Notes under the pieces: model-generated | Told to the model about the DNA's origin: nothing | The model's input: the letters and a program-made list of their open reading frames with translations, nothing else | The model's database searches: none | Made by a program: the position numbers and the translations under genes | Shown here: positions 1 to 8,043 of the stretch, one piece after another | How positions within the stretch are numbered: the first letter of the stretch is position 1 | How the letters are laid out: the number at the start of each line of letters is the position of its first letter | NCBI GenBank assembly: GCA_001449105.1 | Contig: LNIY01000106.1 | Coordinates: forward strand, 62,001-126,000 | DNA from: Caulobacter vibrioides | GTDB lineage: Bacteria > Pseudomonadota > Alphaproteobacteria > Caulobacterales > Caulobacteraceae | Direction of reading: 5' to 3' | DNA: 64,000 nucleotides

Positions 1-1440
1 GACCGAGTCCTCGCGCTTGAACGGGCCGTTGTCGAGATTGACGAAGCGCTTGCCGTAGCCCGACGAGCCGCGGACGTTGGGGAAGAACAGCGCCACGCCC
101 AACTCGTTGACCAGGTAGTTGTTGCCGCCGAGGAAATCGGGACGGGTCTGGCCTTCGGGACCGCCGTGGATGTCGACGATCAGCGGGCGCTTGCCGGGGA
201 ACCTGGCCGGGTCGGGCTGGTAGAGGAAGCCCGAGACCGTCTCGCCGTCGAAGCTCTTGATCTCGACGAGGCGCGGCTCGACGTTCCTGGCGGGGTCGAG
301 GCCACCGGTCTCGCTGTGGGTCCACTGGGTGACCTTCAGCGTCTTGGCGTCGATCGAGAAGGCGTCGCCGGCGACCTTGGCCGACGACATCGACAGGCCG
401 ATCTGGCCCCACGGCGCGACGTGGATCGACGCGCCGATGCTGTAGGGGATGACGCCGGCCGGCAGACCCTCGACGTTGCGCACCGCGCCGGTGGCCAGAT
501 CCAGCACCCGCACCCGCGACACGCCCGCCTCGTTGATGGCGTAGACCGCGAAGCTTCCGTCGGGCGACAGGGCGAAATCGGAGACGTCCCAGCGCGCTTC
601 CTTGCTGACCGGTACGAAGGCCTTGGTCTTCGCATCCAGGCGGCCCAGACGCAGGAAGTCGCTATCCTTGTCCGAGGTCAGCCACACCGAGCCGTCGTGG
701 GCGTAGTGGGGATCGACGAACGAGGCCTTGGCCTTCGGGTCGGTCAGCGGGGTCATCGCGCCGCTGGCCAGATCCAGCTCGTAGACCATCGCCTCGTTGA
801 TCGACATGCGATTGAGCACGAGGGCCTTTTTGCCGTCGGCCGAGAAGTCGGCGATGTTCCAGCCGCCGCCGGTGACCGTGGCGACCAGGCGGTCGGTCTT
901 GGGGTCGCGCGGGTCGACGACATAGAGGTCCATGTCCGCGCCGTTGCGGCGCGAGGAGGCGTAGCCGACCTGCCTGCCGTCCGGCGACCACGCGCCGAAC
1001 CAGTTGCGGCTCTTGCCGTCGGTGACCAGGCGCGGGCGGCCGTCGACCAGCAGGTAGAGCTGGTAGAATTCGTCGCCGCCGACGTCCTTCTGCAGGACCA
1101 GCGCGTCGCCGGCCGGCGACAGGGCGGCGGTCAGGATCGGCTCGGCCTCGAAGCTCAGCTGGCGGCGGTCGGCGCCGGGTCCCGCCACCGTGTGCACCTG
1201 GTCGGTGCCGCCGAAGCGGGTCTTGACCAGCATCGAGCGGTCGGCGGGGTTCCAGCCCAGGAAGTTGGCGTGGCGGGCTTGCAGGTAGGGCGTGGTCGCC
1301 GAGACCAGCTCCTGCGGGATGGGCGGCAGGCCGTCGGCGACGATGGCGGCCGGAACGGCGGCGACGGGCGCGTTTTGGGCCATGGCGAGGCCGCCGCTCG
1401 CCGCCAGCAGGGCGAGCGTCAGGGTAAGGCGCGAGATCAT
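1..1440 (-). CDS. S9 family (prolyl oligopeptidase-type) peptidase, C-terminus cut by window edge
   Basis: Reading the minus strand from the ATG at 1440 gives 480 open codons running off the window. The N-terminus (MISRLTLTLALLAASGGLAMAQ) is a typical Sec signal peptide, so the enzyme is probably periplasmic or secreted. The middle holds beta-propeller-like repeats (SPDGRQVGYAS, SADGKKALVLN, SPDGSFAVYA). The last part begins the alpha/beta-hydrolase domain with the HGGPEG oxyanion motif followed by FFPNVRGSSGYG. The catalytic Ser, Asp and His would lie beyond the edge and cannot be checked. It lies 156 bp downstream of the TonB-dependent receptor on the same strand, so co-transcription and degradation of peptides brought in by that receptor is plausible. 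The family call is firm; the substrate is unknown. Confidence 0.88.
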   Translation of the reverse strand, partial: MISRLTLTLALLAASGGLAMAQNAPVAAVPAAIVADGLPPIPQELVSATTPYLQARHANFLGWNPADRSMLVKTRFGGTDQVHTVAGPGADRRQLSFEAEPILTAALSPAGDALVLQKDVGGDEFYQLYLLVDGRPRLVTDGKSRNWFGAWSPDGRQVGYASSRRNGADMDLYVVDPRDPKTDRLVATVTGGGWNIADFSADGKKALVLNRMSINEAMVYELDLASGAMTPLTDPKAKASFVDPHYAHDGSVWLTSDKDSDFLRLGRLDAKTKAFVPVSKEARWDVSDFALSPDGSFAVYAINEAGVSRVRVLDLATGAVRNVEGLPAGVIPYSIGASIHVAPWGQIGLSMSSAKVAGDAFSIDAKTLKVTQWTHSETGGLDPARNVEPRLVEIKSFDGETVSGFLYQPDPARFPGKRPLIVDIHGGPEGQTRPDFLGGNNYLVNELGVALFFPNVRGSSGYGKRFVNLDNGPFKREDSV

Positions 1441-1515
1441 GGGGAAATCACCAATCGAGGGAGTGAGGCGCCGCCGGCCCCGGGGGATCGGCCGGCGGCG
1501 CGGGTGTCGGCCGCG

Positions 1516-1540
1516 CCCGGAGCTTGAGGGAAGCTCCGGG
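1516..1540 (-). other. Strong hairpin between receptor and peptidase genes
   Basis: A 10-bp perfect stem (CCCGGAGCTT / AAGCTCCGGG) with a 5-nt loop lies in the 156-bp gap between the receptor stop and the peptidase start. No T-tract follows on either strand, so it is more likely an RNA-stabilising or attenuating hairpin than an intrinsic terminator. Confidence 0.4.
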
Positions 1541-1596
1541 CTGTCGGGGTCGGGCGCGCCCGGCGGGGGCGACGAACGCGTCCGACCCCGGCGTCC

Positions 1597-4302
1597 CTAG
1601 AAGCGCATCCGCGCGCCCAGGGTCACGTAACGGCCGATGACGTCGTAGTAGGGCGAGTAGAGCGAGCCGATCGGCGGCTCCTTGTCGAACAGGTTGGTGG
1701 CGTTGGCGTAGAGCTCGACGTTGTAGCCATTGAGCTCGGGCAGCTTGGCGCGCACGCCCAGGTCGACATAGGTGTAGGCCTTGATGTGGCCGTTCACGAG
1801 ATCGACGGTGTTGTTGTAGTTGCCGGGCGAGATGTAGCGGGCCCGCAGGTTGGCCCCGAACACCGGACCCGAATAGTCCAGGCTGCTGACGACGCGGAAC
1901 TCCGGCACGCCCAGGCCGAACGAGTAGCCCTGCGAGCGGACGTAGTCGATCTCGCTGACGCCGTCGTTGGTGGTCAGGTTGTTGACCCAGGTGCCGACGG
2001 TGCGCAGGCGCAGGCGGCCGTCCAGGCTGGAGTGCACGCGCGAGGCGTCCATCGAGTAGGACATCTCCACGTCGACGCCGTCGGTCTTGTAGTTCGACAG
2101 GTTGACGTAGGTGGAGACGATCCGGGTGATCGTGTTGGCGCCGTCGCGGGTGATCCGCGAGCACATGTCCTGGTTGCCGACGGCGCAGCGGGTGACGATG
2201 TCCTGGGCGCCGATCGTGGTGATCACGTCGTCGATGTCGATGTTGTAGTAGTCGACCGAGACGTTGAAGCCCGGGAGCTGCGGCGGCGAATAGACGAAGC
2301 CGGCCGTGAAGGTCTTGGCCGTCTCGGGCTGCAGGGCCTGGTTGCCGCCGCCGTTAGTCAGCACGTAGACGCTGGAGTTGGTCAGCGGGTCGACGATGGT
2401 GTTGTAACCGGTCGTGCTGGTGGTGAAGAGCTCGGTCAGGTTGGCCGAGCGGATGTCGCGCGACTGGGTGATCCGGCCCCGGAAGCCGGGGAAGAACTCG
2501 TTCGTCGCGCCCAGCTTCCACGACCAGATCGAGCCGGTGGTGTCGTAGTCGCTGATGCGGGCGGCGGCGTTGACCTCCAGCTTGTTGAGCACCGGCAGGT
2601 CGCGAACGACCGGCACCAGCACTTCGGCGAAGGCTTCCTTGACCGTGAAGCTGCCCGACATCGCCGAGAAGCTGAACGAGGTGAAGGCCTTGGCCGTGTC
2701 GAGCGCGCCGACCGAGCGGTCGACCGACTCCTTGCGGGCCTCGGCGCCGACGGCGATCGAGACGGGACCAGCCGGCAGTTCGAAGGGCTCGCCGCGCAGG
2801 CTGAAGCCGCCCACGTCGATCTTGCTGGTCTCGCGCATGCTGGGCGTGCCGGTGACGTAGGCGATCGCCTCGGCCGAGGGCGCGCCCTCGCCGAACAGGT
2901 TGATCGGCACGCAGTTGCTGGTCGGGTTGGTCAGGGCGACGCGGCAGACCGCCTGGCCGGTGGTCGGGCTGATCACCGAGTCCACGGCGTTGGCGTAGTT
3001 CTGGGTCAGCAGGAACCCGGGGGTGTCGATGTTGTTCTCGTTCTCCCCGTGGCTGTAGTAGGCGCTCCAGCGCCAGCCGTCGCCGAACGAGCCGTCCAGC
3101 GCGATCGTGCCTTGGGTCGCCACGCGCTCGAAGTCGATGGTCGAATAGGACAGGTCGCTGTTGAAGCGGCCCATGGTGAACTGGGTCTCGCCGGCGTTGG
3201 CCAGGGCGGTGCGCACGGCGGTCGGCAGGAAGGCGTTGTCGGCCTTGATCGTCAGGTTGCCGCGGTTGTGGTCGCCGAACCAGATGTAGTCGTTCCACAT
3301 CCGCGAATGGCGCAGCTCGGCCGTCAGCTTGACGTTGTCGGTCAGGTCGTAGGTGACGCTGGCCATGGTGGCGTAGCGGCGCTGGGGCGTGACCAGGGGC
3401 GACAGGTCGTCGTTCGAGGGGCCTTCGCCGCCGATCGAGTTGGTGCCGCTGACCGTGCCGTAGTCGAAGTCGCGCAGGCTGCCGTCGGGATTGAAGGCCT
3501 TGCCCTTCAGCACGCCCGACATGATCAGGCCGCCATAGGCCGCGTTGGAGAAGCCGACGTCGGGCGCCAGCTTGTAGCGGCCGTCGCCGTTGGGAACGGT
3601 GGCCCAGCGGCCGATGTTGGGACGGCTGTTCTTGGGAACCACGCCTTCGTTGTTGAGGAACTCGCCGCCGATGACGAAATGGCCGCGGCCGTCGGCGAAG
3701 CCCGTGCCCCAGGCGCCTTCGACGCGCACCTGCTCGGCGTCGTCATAGGACGAGATCCCGCCCTCGACGCCCAGCTTCCCGCCGGTGAAGTTGCGGTCGA
3801 TCATGATGTTGGCGACGCCGGCCACGGCGCCCGAGCCCCAGGCGGCCGAGGCGCCGCCGGTGACGACGTCGACGCCCTTCACCAGCACGCTCGGCACCAC
3901 GTTCAGGTCGTTCTCCCCCGAGAAGCGACGGCCGTCGATCAGCACCAGGGTGCGGCTGATGCCCAGGCCCCGCAGGTCGAGCGGCGCGTTGCCGGCGCCG
4001 GTGTTGGTGCCGGTGGTCTGGGCCGAGGTGGTGGCGCGGAACTGCGGCAGGTCGTTCAGGGCCGCGGCGATGTTCGGGCGCGCGCCGACGGCGAGGTCGG
4101 CGTCGGTGACGCGGACGGTCGGGGTCGGAGCCTGGAAGCCGGCGCGGTCGATGCGCGAGGCGGTGACGACGATCTCGCCGACGCTGTCGTCGGCCTTGTC
4201 GCCGGAGGTCTGCGCCAGGGCGGCGCCGTGCAGCGCGAGCGCCGCGGGCAGGATGCTGGCGCCGATCAGCAGGGCGCGGCGGGAGTGACGTGAAAATGCC
4301 AA
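1597..4302 (-). CDS. TonB-dependent outer-membrane receptor under a glycine riboswitch
   Basis: A 901-aa receptor that would import a bound ligand across the outer membrane using TonB energy. After a signal peptide ending in HGAALAQ comes a TonB-box-like stretch (GEIVVTASR), a plug domain (about residues 45-160, with LDLRGLGISRTLVLIDGRR) and a long beta-barrel ending in the aromatic terminus RYVTLGARMRF. The open frame extends further upstream, but no ATG or GTG suits: the start chosen is TTG at 4302, preceded by GAGAGGGGATC as ribosome-binding site and followed at once by a signal peptide. The upstream leader carries a tandem glycine riboswitch; the S9 peptidase follows. Ligand unknown; glycine-rich peptides or glycine-linked nutrients are inferred from the riboswitch only. 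Confidence 0.93.
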   Translation of the reverse strand: MAFSRHSRRALLIGASILPAALALHGAALAQTSGDKADDSVGEIVVTASRIDRAGFQAPTPTVRVTDADLAVGARPNIAAALNDLPQFRATTSAQTTGTNTGAGNAPLDLRGLGISRTLVLIDGRRFSGENDLNVVPSVLVKGVDVVTGGASAAWGSGAVAGVANIMIDRNFTGGKLGVEGGISSYDDAEQVRVEGAWGTGFADGRGHFVIGGEFLNNEGVVPKNSRPNIGRWATVPNGDGRYKLAPDVGFSNAAYGGLIMSGVLKGKAFNPDGSLRDFDYGTVSGTNSIGGEGPSNDDLSPLVTPQRRYATMASVTYDLTDNVKLTAELRHSRMWNDYIWFGDHNRGNLTIKADNAFLPTAVRTALANAGETQFTMGRFNSDLSYSTIDFERVATQGTIALDGSFGDGWRWSAYYSHGENENNIDTPGFLLTQNYANAVDSVISPTTGQAVCRVALTNPTSNCVPINLFGEGAPSAEAIAYVTGTPSMRETSKIDVGGFSLRGEPFELPAGPVSIAVGAEARKESVDRSVGALDTAKAFTSFSFSAMSGSFTVKEAFAEVLVPVVRDLPVLNKLEVNAAARISDYDTTGSIWSWKLGATNEFFPGFRGRITQSRDIRSANLTELFTTSTTGYNTIVDPLTNSSVYVLTNGGGNQALQPETAKTFTAGFVYSPPQLPGFNVSVDYYNIDIDDVITTIGAQDIVTRCAVGNQDMCSRITRDGANTITRIVSTYVNLSNYKTDGVDVEMSYSMDASRVHSSLDGRLRLRTVGTWVNNLTTNDGVSEIDYVRSQGYSFGLGVPEFRVVSSLDYSGPVFGANLRARYISPGNYNNTVDLVNGHIKAYTYVDLGVRAKLPELNGYNVELYANATNLFDKEPPIGSLYSPYYDVIGRYVTLGARMRF

Positions 4303-4412
4303 GTGAGATCCCCTCTCATATTTGCAGCCGACGGTCGCCCGCGCCCCGGCCGACGCCCCAGTGACGCCGCCAAGGCCCGCGGATCGCGGCCGGCGCACAG
4401 CGCGCCGCCCAC

Positions 4413-4429
4413 GAACCGCAAGGCGGTTC
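4413..4429 (-). other. Hairpin downstream of glycine aptamers (possible expression platform)
   Basis: On the minus strand a perfect 7-bp stem, GAACCGC-CTT-GCGGTTC, begins about 10 nt after the second aptamer closes. There is no U-tract, so termination is not obvious; it may act through alternative pairing or translation control. The rest of the leader to the TTG start (4412-4303) is GC-rich with further short stems. Confidence 0.4.
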
Positions 4430-4437
4430 CTCTGCCC

Positions 4438-4620
4438 CCGCTGTCCTGTGGCCTGAGAGATTCGGAACGCGATCGCGCCCTTGCTCCTTCGGCGAGACGG
4501 CCTCGTGAGAGGCGCGCCTGCTTTCCAGCGTCCTTGTGCTCCGCGGTCCTTTTGCCTGAGCGTTTCCGGGGCGGTTGCGCCTTCGGCGTCGGGTCGAACC
4601 TGATCTCTTCCGCAAGAGCC
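4438..4620 (-). promoter_or_regulatory. Tandem glycine riboswitch
   Basis: Two aptamers follow each other on the minus strand. The first has GCCGAAGGCGCAA at 4587-4575 and CTCAGGCAAAAGGAC at 4560-4546, closed by a P1 pairing of GCTC..GCGG (4619-4610) with CCGC.GAGC (4546-4538). The second has GCCGAAGGAGCAA at 4493-4481 and CTCAGGCCACAGGAC at 4457-4443, closed by CGCTG (4530-4526) with CAGCG (4443-4439). These are the signature conserved blocks of the gcvT-type glycine riboswitch, in its usual cooperative tandem arrangement with a short linker. The first downstream gene on that strand is the TonB-dependent receptor at 4302. Confidence 0.92.
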
Positions 4621-4626
4621 AGCGCA

Positions 4627-4654
4627 GTTAGGCCGGGTGTTCCGAGGTCGGCAA
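4627..4654 (-). promoter_or_regulatory. Candidate promoter of the riboswitch transcript
   Basis: On the minus strand TTGCCG (4654-4649) and CCTAAC (4632-4627) are separated by 16 nt. The implied transcription start is near 4620, exactly where the first riboswitch stem begins (GGCTCTTGCGG). The match to a sigma-70 consensus is weak, but the position fits. Confidence 0.35.
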
Positions 4655-4843
4655 AAGCACGGGAAGCGGCATGTTTTCGCCGCGCCGCGCCGGATGCGCG
4701 GGCACATTCTTCCTGACGATCAACCCAGGGGGATCCGCCATCGCGCGTCGGTTTCAGGCGATCGGGGGCGCGTGACAGGTCGGTGACAGCTTCGCGGCGC
4801 GGCCGTCCGGCGTAAAAATGGGCTGACGCTCGTCCCGATGAAC

Positions 4844-4859
4844 CAATTTGCTCAAATTG
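4844..4859. repeat. 16-bp hyphenated palindrome in the intergenic region
   Basis: CAATTTG-CT-CAAATTG is a perfect inverted repeat in an AT-rich pocket between the binding-protein stop (4889) and the riboswitch promoter. It could be an operator for the receptor operon or part of a bidirectional end structure; nothing else supports a function. The rest of 4655-4888 shows no gene. Confidence 0.35.
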
Positions 4860-4888
4860 AAATCAGCAATTGCCTGATAATTGAGCCA

Positions 4889-5965
4889 TCAATCGCGCCC
4901 GGCCCGCTCGCGACGCCAGCGCGCCAGCATTTCCTCGCGCCGCCCCTGGTCGAAATTGGCCAGCAGGGCGGGTCCCACCCGGATCGGCCGCCCGCCCGGC
5001 GGCGGGGCCGCGCCCAGGCCCTCGCGGATCGGCGTCAGCCGCGCCTCGGCCAGGCGCCGCTGGCCCTCCTCCGACATCAGGTAGTCTAGGAACAATCGCG
5101 CGGCCTTGGGATGCGGCGCGGAGCGGGTGATGAACGCCACCCGCGCGATCGACAGGTAGTAGTCGCTGGGCACGACATAGCCGATCTCGGGCCCCTGCCC
5201 CCGCGCCCACCAGTCGGCGTAGGAGCGGTTCATGTCGTAGGCCAGCAGATGCCTGCCCGAGGTGACGCTGGCCAGGATCGGCGCGCCCGGCACATAGAGG
5301 CCGGGATCGGAGGCGGCCAACTCGTCGTACAGCGCCCAGGCGTCCGGATAGACCAGGGTGTCGCTGGACAGATAGAGGAACCCGACCCCGCTCTTTTCGG
5401 GATCGTACATCGCCACCTTGCCGCGCCAGCGGGCCGGGTCGTCGCGCAGGGCCGCCAGCAGCGCCGCGTGGCTGCGCGGGACGTCCGCTTCCTTCAGCAG
5501 ACGCTTGTTGTAGGCGAAGACGATCGGCTCGGCGGTGACGCCGAAGCCCTGGTCGCGCCAGACCGCCCAGGCCGGCAGGTGGCGCGCCTCGGGGCTGCGG
5601 TAGGTCTGGGCGTAGCCGTCGTTGATCAGCTTGACCTGGATGTCCATCGACGAGCTCCAGGCCACGTCGGCGACGGCCGCGCCGCTGTCGGTCTCGGCCA
5701 TCACCCGCGCCTGCAAGGGGCGGGCGGCGACCTCGACCATGGTCAGCTTCACCTTGGGAAACCGCTTGCGAAAGCCCTCGGCCACCGGGCCGTAGACGCC
5801 GGTGTTCACATAGACGACGACCTCGCCCTCGCGCTGCGCGCCCATGACGTCCCAGCCGCTGGTCGCCTGGCCCTCGACGCGCGGCGCGCAGCCGGCCGTC
5901 AGCGCGGCCAGCCCCGCCGCGCCGATCAGGCCCAGCGCCCGGCGTCTCTTGACCTCGACTGTCAA
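4889..5965 (-). CDS. Extracellular solute-binding lipoprotein (Fe3+/PgtC-like family)
   Basis: About 358 aa from a TTG at 5965; no ATG or GTG is available nearby, so the start is uncertain. The N-terminus RRRALGLIGAAGLAALTAGC is a lipoprotein signal with lipobox LTAGC. The mature part has the family 1/6 solute-binding fold signs (GEVVVYVNTGVYGPVAEGF at the front, PIVFAYNKRLL in the middle, AARLFLDYLMSEEGQRRLAEA near the end), as in the Fe3+ and 2-aminoethylphosphonate group. No permease or ATPase gene lies beside it. It is divergent, 54 bp away, from a TctD/TctE-type two-component pair, an arrangement like that of the PgtABC phosphoglycerate sensor, so it may deliver ligand to the kinase instead of to a transporter. 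Ligand unknown. Confidence 0.85.
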   Translation of the reverse strand: MTVEVKRRRALGLIGAAGLAALTAGCAPRVEGQATSGWDVMGAQREGEVVVYVNTGVYGPVAEGFRKRFPKVKLTMVEVAARPLQARVMAETDSGAAVADVAWSSSMDIQVKLINDGYAQTYRSPEARHLPAWAVWRDQGFGVTAEPIVFAYNKRLLKEADVPRSHAALLAALRDDPARWRGKVAMYDPEKSGVGFLYLSSDTLVYPDAWALYDELAASDPGLYVPGAPILASVTSGRHLLAYDMNRSYADWWARGQGPEIGYVVPSDYYLSIARVAFITRSAPHPKAARLFLDYLMSEEGQRRLAEARLTPIREGLGAAPPPGGRPIRVGPALLANFDQGRREEMLARWRRERAGRD

Positions 5966-6019
5966 ACGGCGTCGGATGGCCGCGCTCCCCTTGCTTGCGT
6001 CGTGACCGCTACATCCCCG

Positions 6020-6682
6020 ATGAAGATACTCGTTGTCGAGGATGATCCGCCTCTGCGCCGATCGCTGACCGCCACCCTGGAGAGCGAAGGCCACGAGGCT
6101 GTCTGCGCCGAGACCGGCGAGGCCGCCCTGGCCCTGGCCCTGCCGGGCGACTTCGACGCCATGATCCTCGACATCGGCCTGCCCGACATCGACGGCTTCG
6201 AGATCCTCTCGCGCCTGCGCCGGGAAGGCTTTTCCACGCCGATCGTCGTGCTGACCGCCCGCGACGCCGTGCAGGACCGCATCGCCGGCCTCGACATGGG
6301 CGCCGACGACTATGTGCTCAAACCCTTCGATCCGTTCGAGCTGGTGGCCCGCGTGCGCGCCGTGGTCCGGCGCAAGAGCGGCTACGCCGCCCGGATCGTC
6401 ACTCTCGGCGCGCTGACCTGCGACTGGGAGGCAGGCGCGGCCTGGGTCGGCCAGCGCCGCCTGGACCTGCGCCCTCGCGAATGGGCGGCTCTGAAAGCCC
6501 TGGCCATGCGTCCGGGCCGCGTGGTCGACCGCGGCCAGCTGGCGGCCGAGGTGTTCCCCGACGAGCAGCCCGCCTCGCCCAACGCGCTGGAGGTCCACGT
6601 GGGCCGACTGCGTCGCAAGCTGCAGCCGGACGGCCCGCAGCTGCAGACCCTGCGCGGCGCCGGCTACCGGCTGGATCCGTGA
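6020..6682 (+). CDS. OmpR/TctD-family response regulator
   Basis: 220 aa from ATG at 6020. The receiver domain (MKILVVEDDPPLRRS, phospho-acceptor Asp in AMILDIGLPDIDGFEIL, Lys in DDYVLKPFDPFEL) is followed by a winged-helix DNA-binding domain ending VHVGRLRRKLQ...LRGAGYRLDP. Its stop overlaps the kinase start by four bases, so the two are translationally coupled. It probably regulates the divergent binding-protein gene across the 54-bp gap and perhaps a distant transporter. Target unknown. Confidence 0.93.
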   Translation: MKILVVEDDPPLRRSLTATLESEGHEAVCAETGEAALALALPGDFDAMILDIGLPDIDGFEILSRLRREGFSTPIVVLTARDAVQDRIAGLDMGADDYVLKPFDPFELVARVRAVVRRKSGYAARIVTLGALTCDWEAGAAWVGQRRLDLRPREWAALKALAMRPGRVVDRGQLAAEVFPDEQPASPNALEVHVGRLRRKLQPDGPQLQTLRGAGYRLDP

Positions 6683-8043
6683 GGCGGCGGCGCCCGCCCA
6701 GCCTCGTCGCCCGCCTGCTGATCGCCCAGGTGGCGCCGCTGGCCCTTCTGGGCGCGGCCCTGGCCCTGGCCGGCGCCCTGGCCGCCCACCAGGTGGTGGA
6801 GAAGACCTCCGACCGGCTGCTGGCGGGTTCGGTGGCCTCGATCGTCGCCCAGATCGGCGCCGAGGACGGCCGCGCCAAGGTCGCCCTGCCGCCCTGGTCG
6901 CTGGGCCTGCTCGACAGTCCCGAGCGCGACGCGGTGTTCTACGCCGTGCGGCAAGGCCCAAGACTGGTGACCGGCTACGACGACCTGCCCCATCCGCCGC
7001 CCCCGCCGCCCAACGAGACCGACTTCGCCTATGCCGACATGCGCGGCTATCCGGTGCGCATCGCCCAGGCCACGGTGATGGTGCCGGGCGTTGCCGATCC
7101 CGTGGTGGTCGCCGTCGCCCAGAGCCTGGACTCCCGCCGGGCCAGCGTGCGCGAGCTGCAGTTCAACTTCATCGTCCTGCCGCTGCTGCTGGTGCTGGTC
7201 GCCGCCGCCCTGGTCATCCCGGCGGTCACCTGGGGCCTGGCCCCGCTGCGCAGACTGGCCGCCGACCTGACCCGCCGCGCCCAGTCCACGCGGCCCGACT
7301 TCGCGCCCGTGCGCGACCTCGACGCCCCGGCCGAGCTGTCGCCCGTCGTGGCGGCCTTCAACCACCTGATGCCCAGCCTTGAGCGCTTCACCAGGGCGCT
7401 GGAGCGGTTCTCGGCTGACGCCTCGCACCAGCTGCGCACGCCGCTGTCGGTGATCATCGCCAACCTGGCCCTGGTCGAGCGCTCGATCGAGACCGAGCCG
7501 CAGAAGTCGCTGCTGAAGGACTCGATGGCCGCCGCCGCCAACCTGCGGCAGGTGCTGTCGCAGCTGCTGGCCCTGGCCCGCTCGGAGGCCGCCGCCGTCG
7601 AGGGCGTCAGCGACCTGCGCCTGCTGGTCGAGACGATCGCCGCCGAGGTGGCCCGCGACTATCCGGAGGTGGTGTTCCGCCGCCGCCTGCCCGAAGGCGC
7701 GATCGCGGCCGGCAACGCGGTGCTGGTGGGCGAGCTGCTGCGCAACCTGGTCTTCAACGCCTGCGCCTACGGGCGAGGCGGGGTGTCGCTGGTGGTCGCG
7801 GCCAGGGGCGCGGACCTCGTCCTGACGCTCTGGGACCACGGCCCCGGCGTCGAGCCCTCGGAGATCGAGCGCATCTTCAGCCCCTTCTTCCGGGGCAAGA
7901 GCAAGCGGGAGACCAACGGCGCGGGGCTGGGCCTGGCGATCGTGCGCTCGATCGCCCAGCGCCTGGACATCGCCATCGCCGCGCGCACCCGCGCGCCGCG
8001 TCCCGGGCTGGTGGTGGAACTGAGGTTCGCCGTCGTGAACTAG
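6679..8043 (+). CDS. Sensor histidine kinase, TctE type
   Basis: 454 aa from a GTG at 6679 whose bases overlap the regulator's TGA. A first membrane helix (about residues 14-36), a periplasmic domain of about 130 residues resembling the TctE N-terminal sensor (ending VPGVADPVVVAVAQSLDSRR), a second helix (FIVLPLLLVLVAAALVIPAV), HAMP, the H-box ASHQLRTPLSV, and an ATPase domain with NACAYGRG, DHGPGV and GAGLGLAIV. The stop lies in a CTAG that also contains the stop of the convergent gene. TctE relatives sense carboxylates or phosphorylated acids with a binding protein, which fits the neighbouring lipoprotein. Signal not deducible. Confidence 0.92.
   Translation: MRRRRPPSLVARLLIAQVAPLALLGAALALAGALAAHQVVEKTSDRLLAGSVASIVAQIGAEDGRAKVALPPWSLGLLDSPERDAVFYAVRQGPRLVTGYDDLPHPPPPPPNETDFAYADMRGYPVRIAQATVMVPGVADPVVVAVAQSLDSRRASVRELQFNFIVLPLLLVLVAAALVIPAVTWGLAPLRRLAADLTRRAQSTRPDFAPVRDLDAPAELSPVVAAFNHLMPSLERFTRALERFSADASHQLRTPLSVIIANLALVERSIETEPQKSLLKDSMAAAANLRQVLSQLLALARSEAAAVEGVSDLRLLVETIAAEVARDYPEVVFRRRLPEGAIAAGNAVLVGELLRNLVFNACAYGRGGVSLVVAARGADLVLTLWDHGPGVEPSEIERIFSPFFRGKSKRETNGAGLGLAIVRSIAQRLDIAIAARTRAPRPGLVVELRFAVVN

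Noticed and set aside
1786..4293. Long plus-strand open frame opposite the first receptor
   Set aside because: GC-rich shadow with no start context, low-complexity Val/Gly/Ala/Arg translation, and a well-supported receptor on the other strand.
4303..4716. 137-codon plus-strand frame over the riboswitch
   Set aside because: The sequence is explained by the structured RNA on the minus strand.
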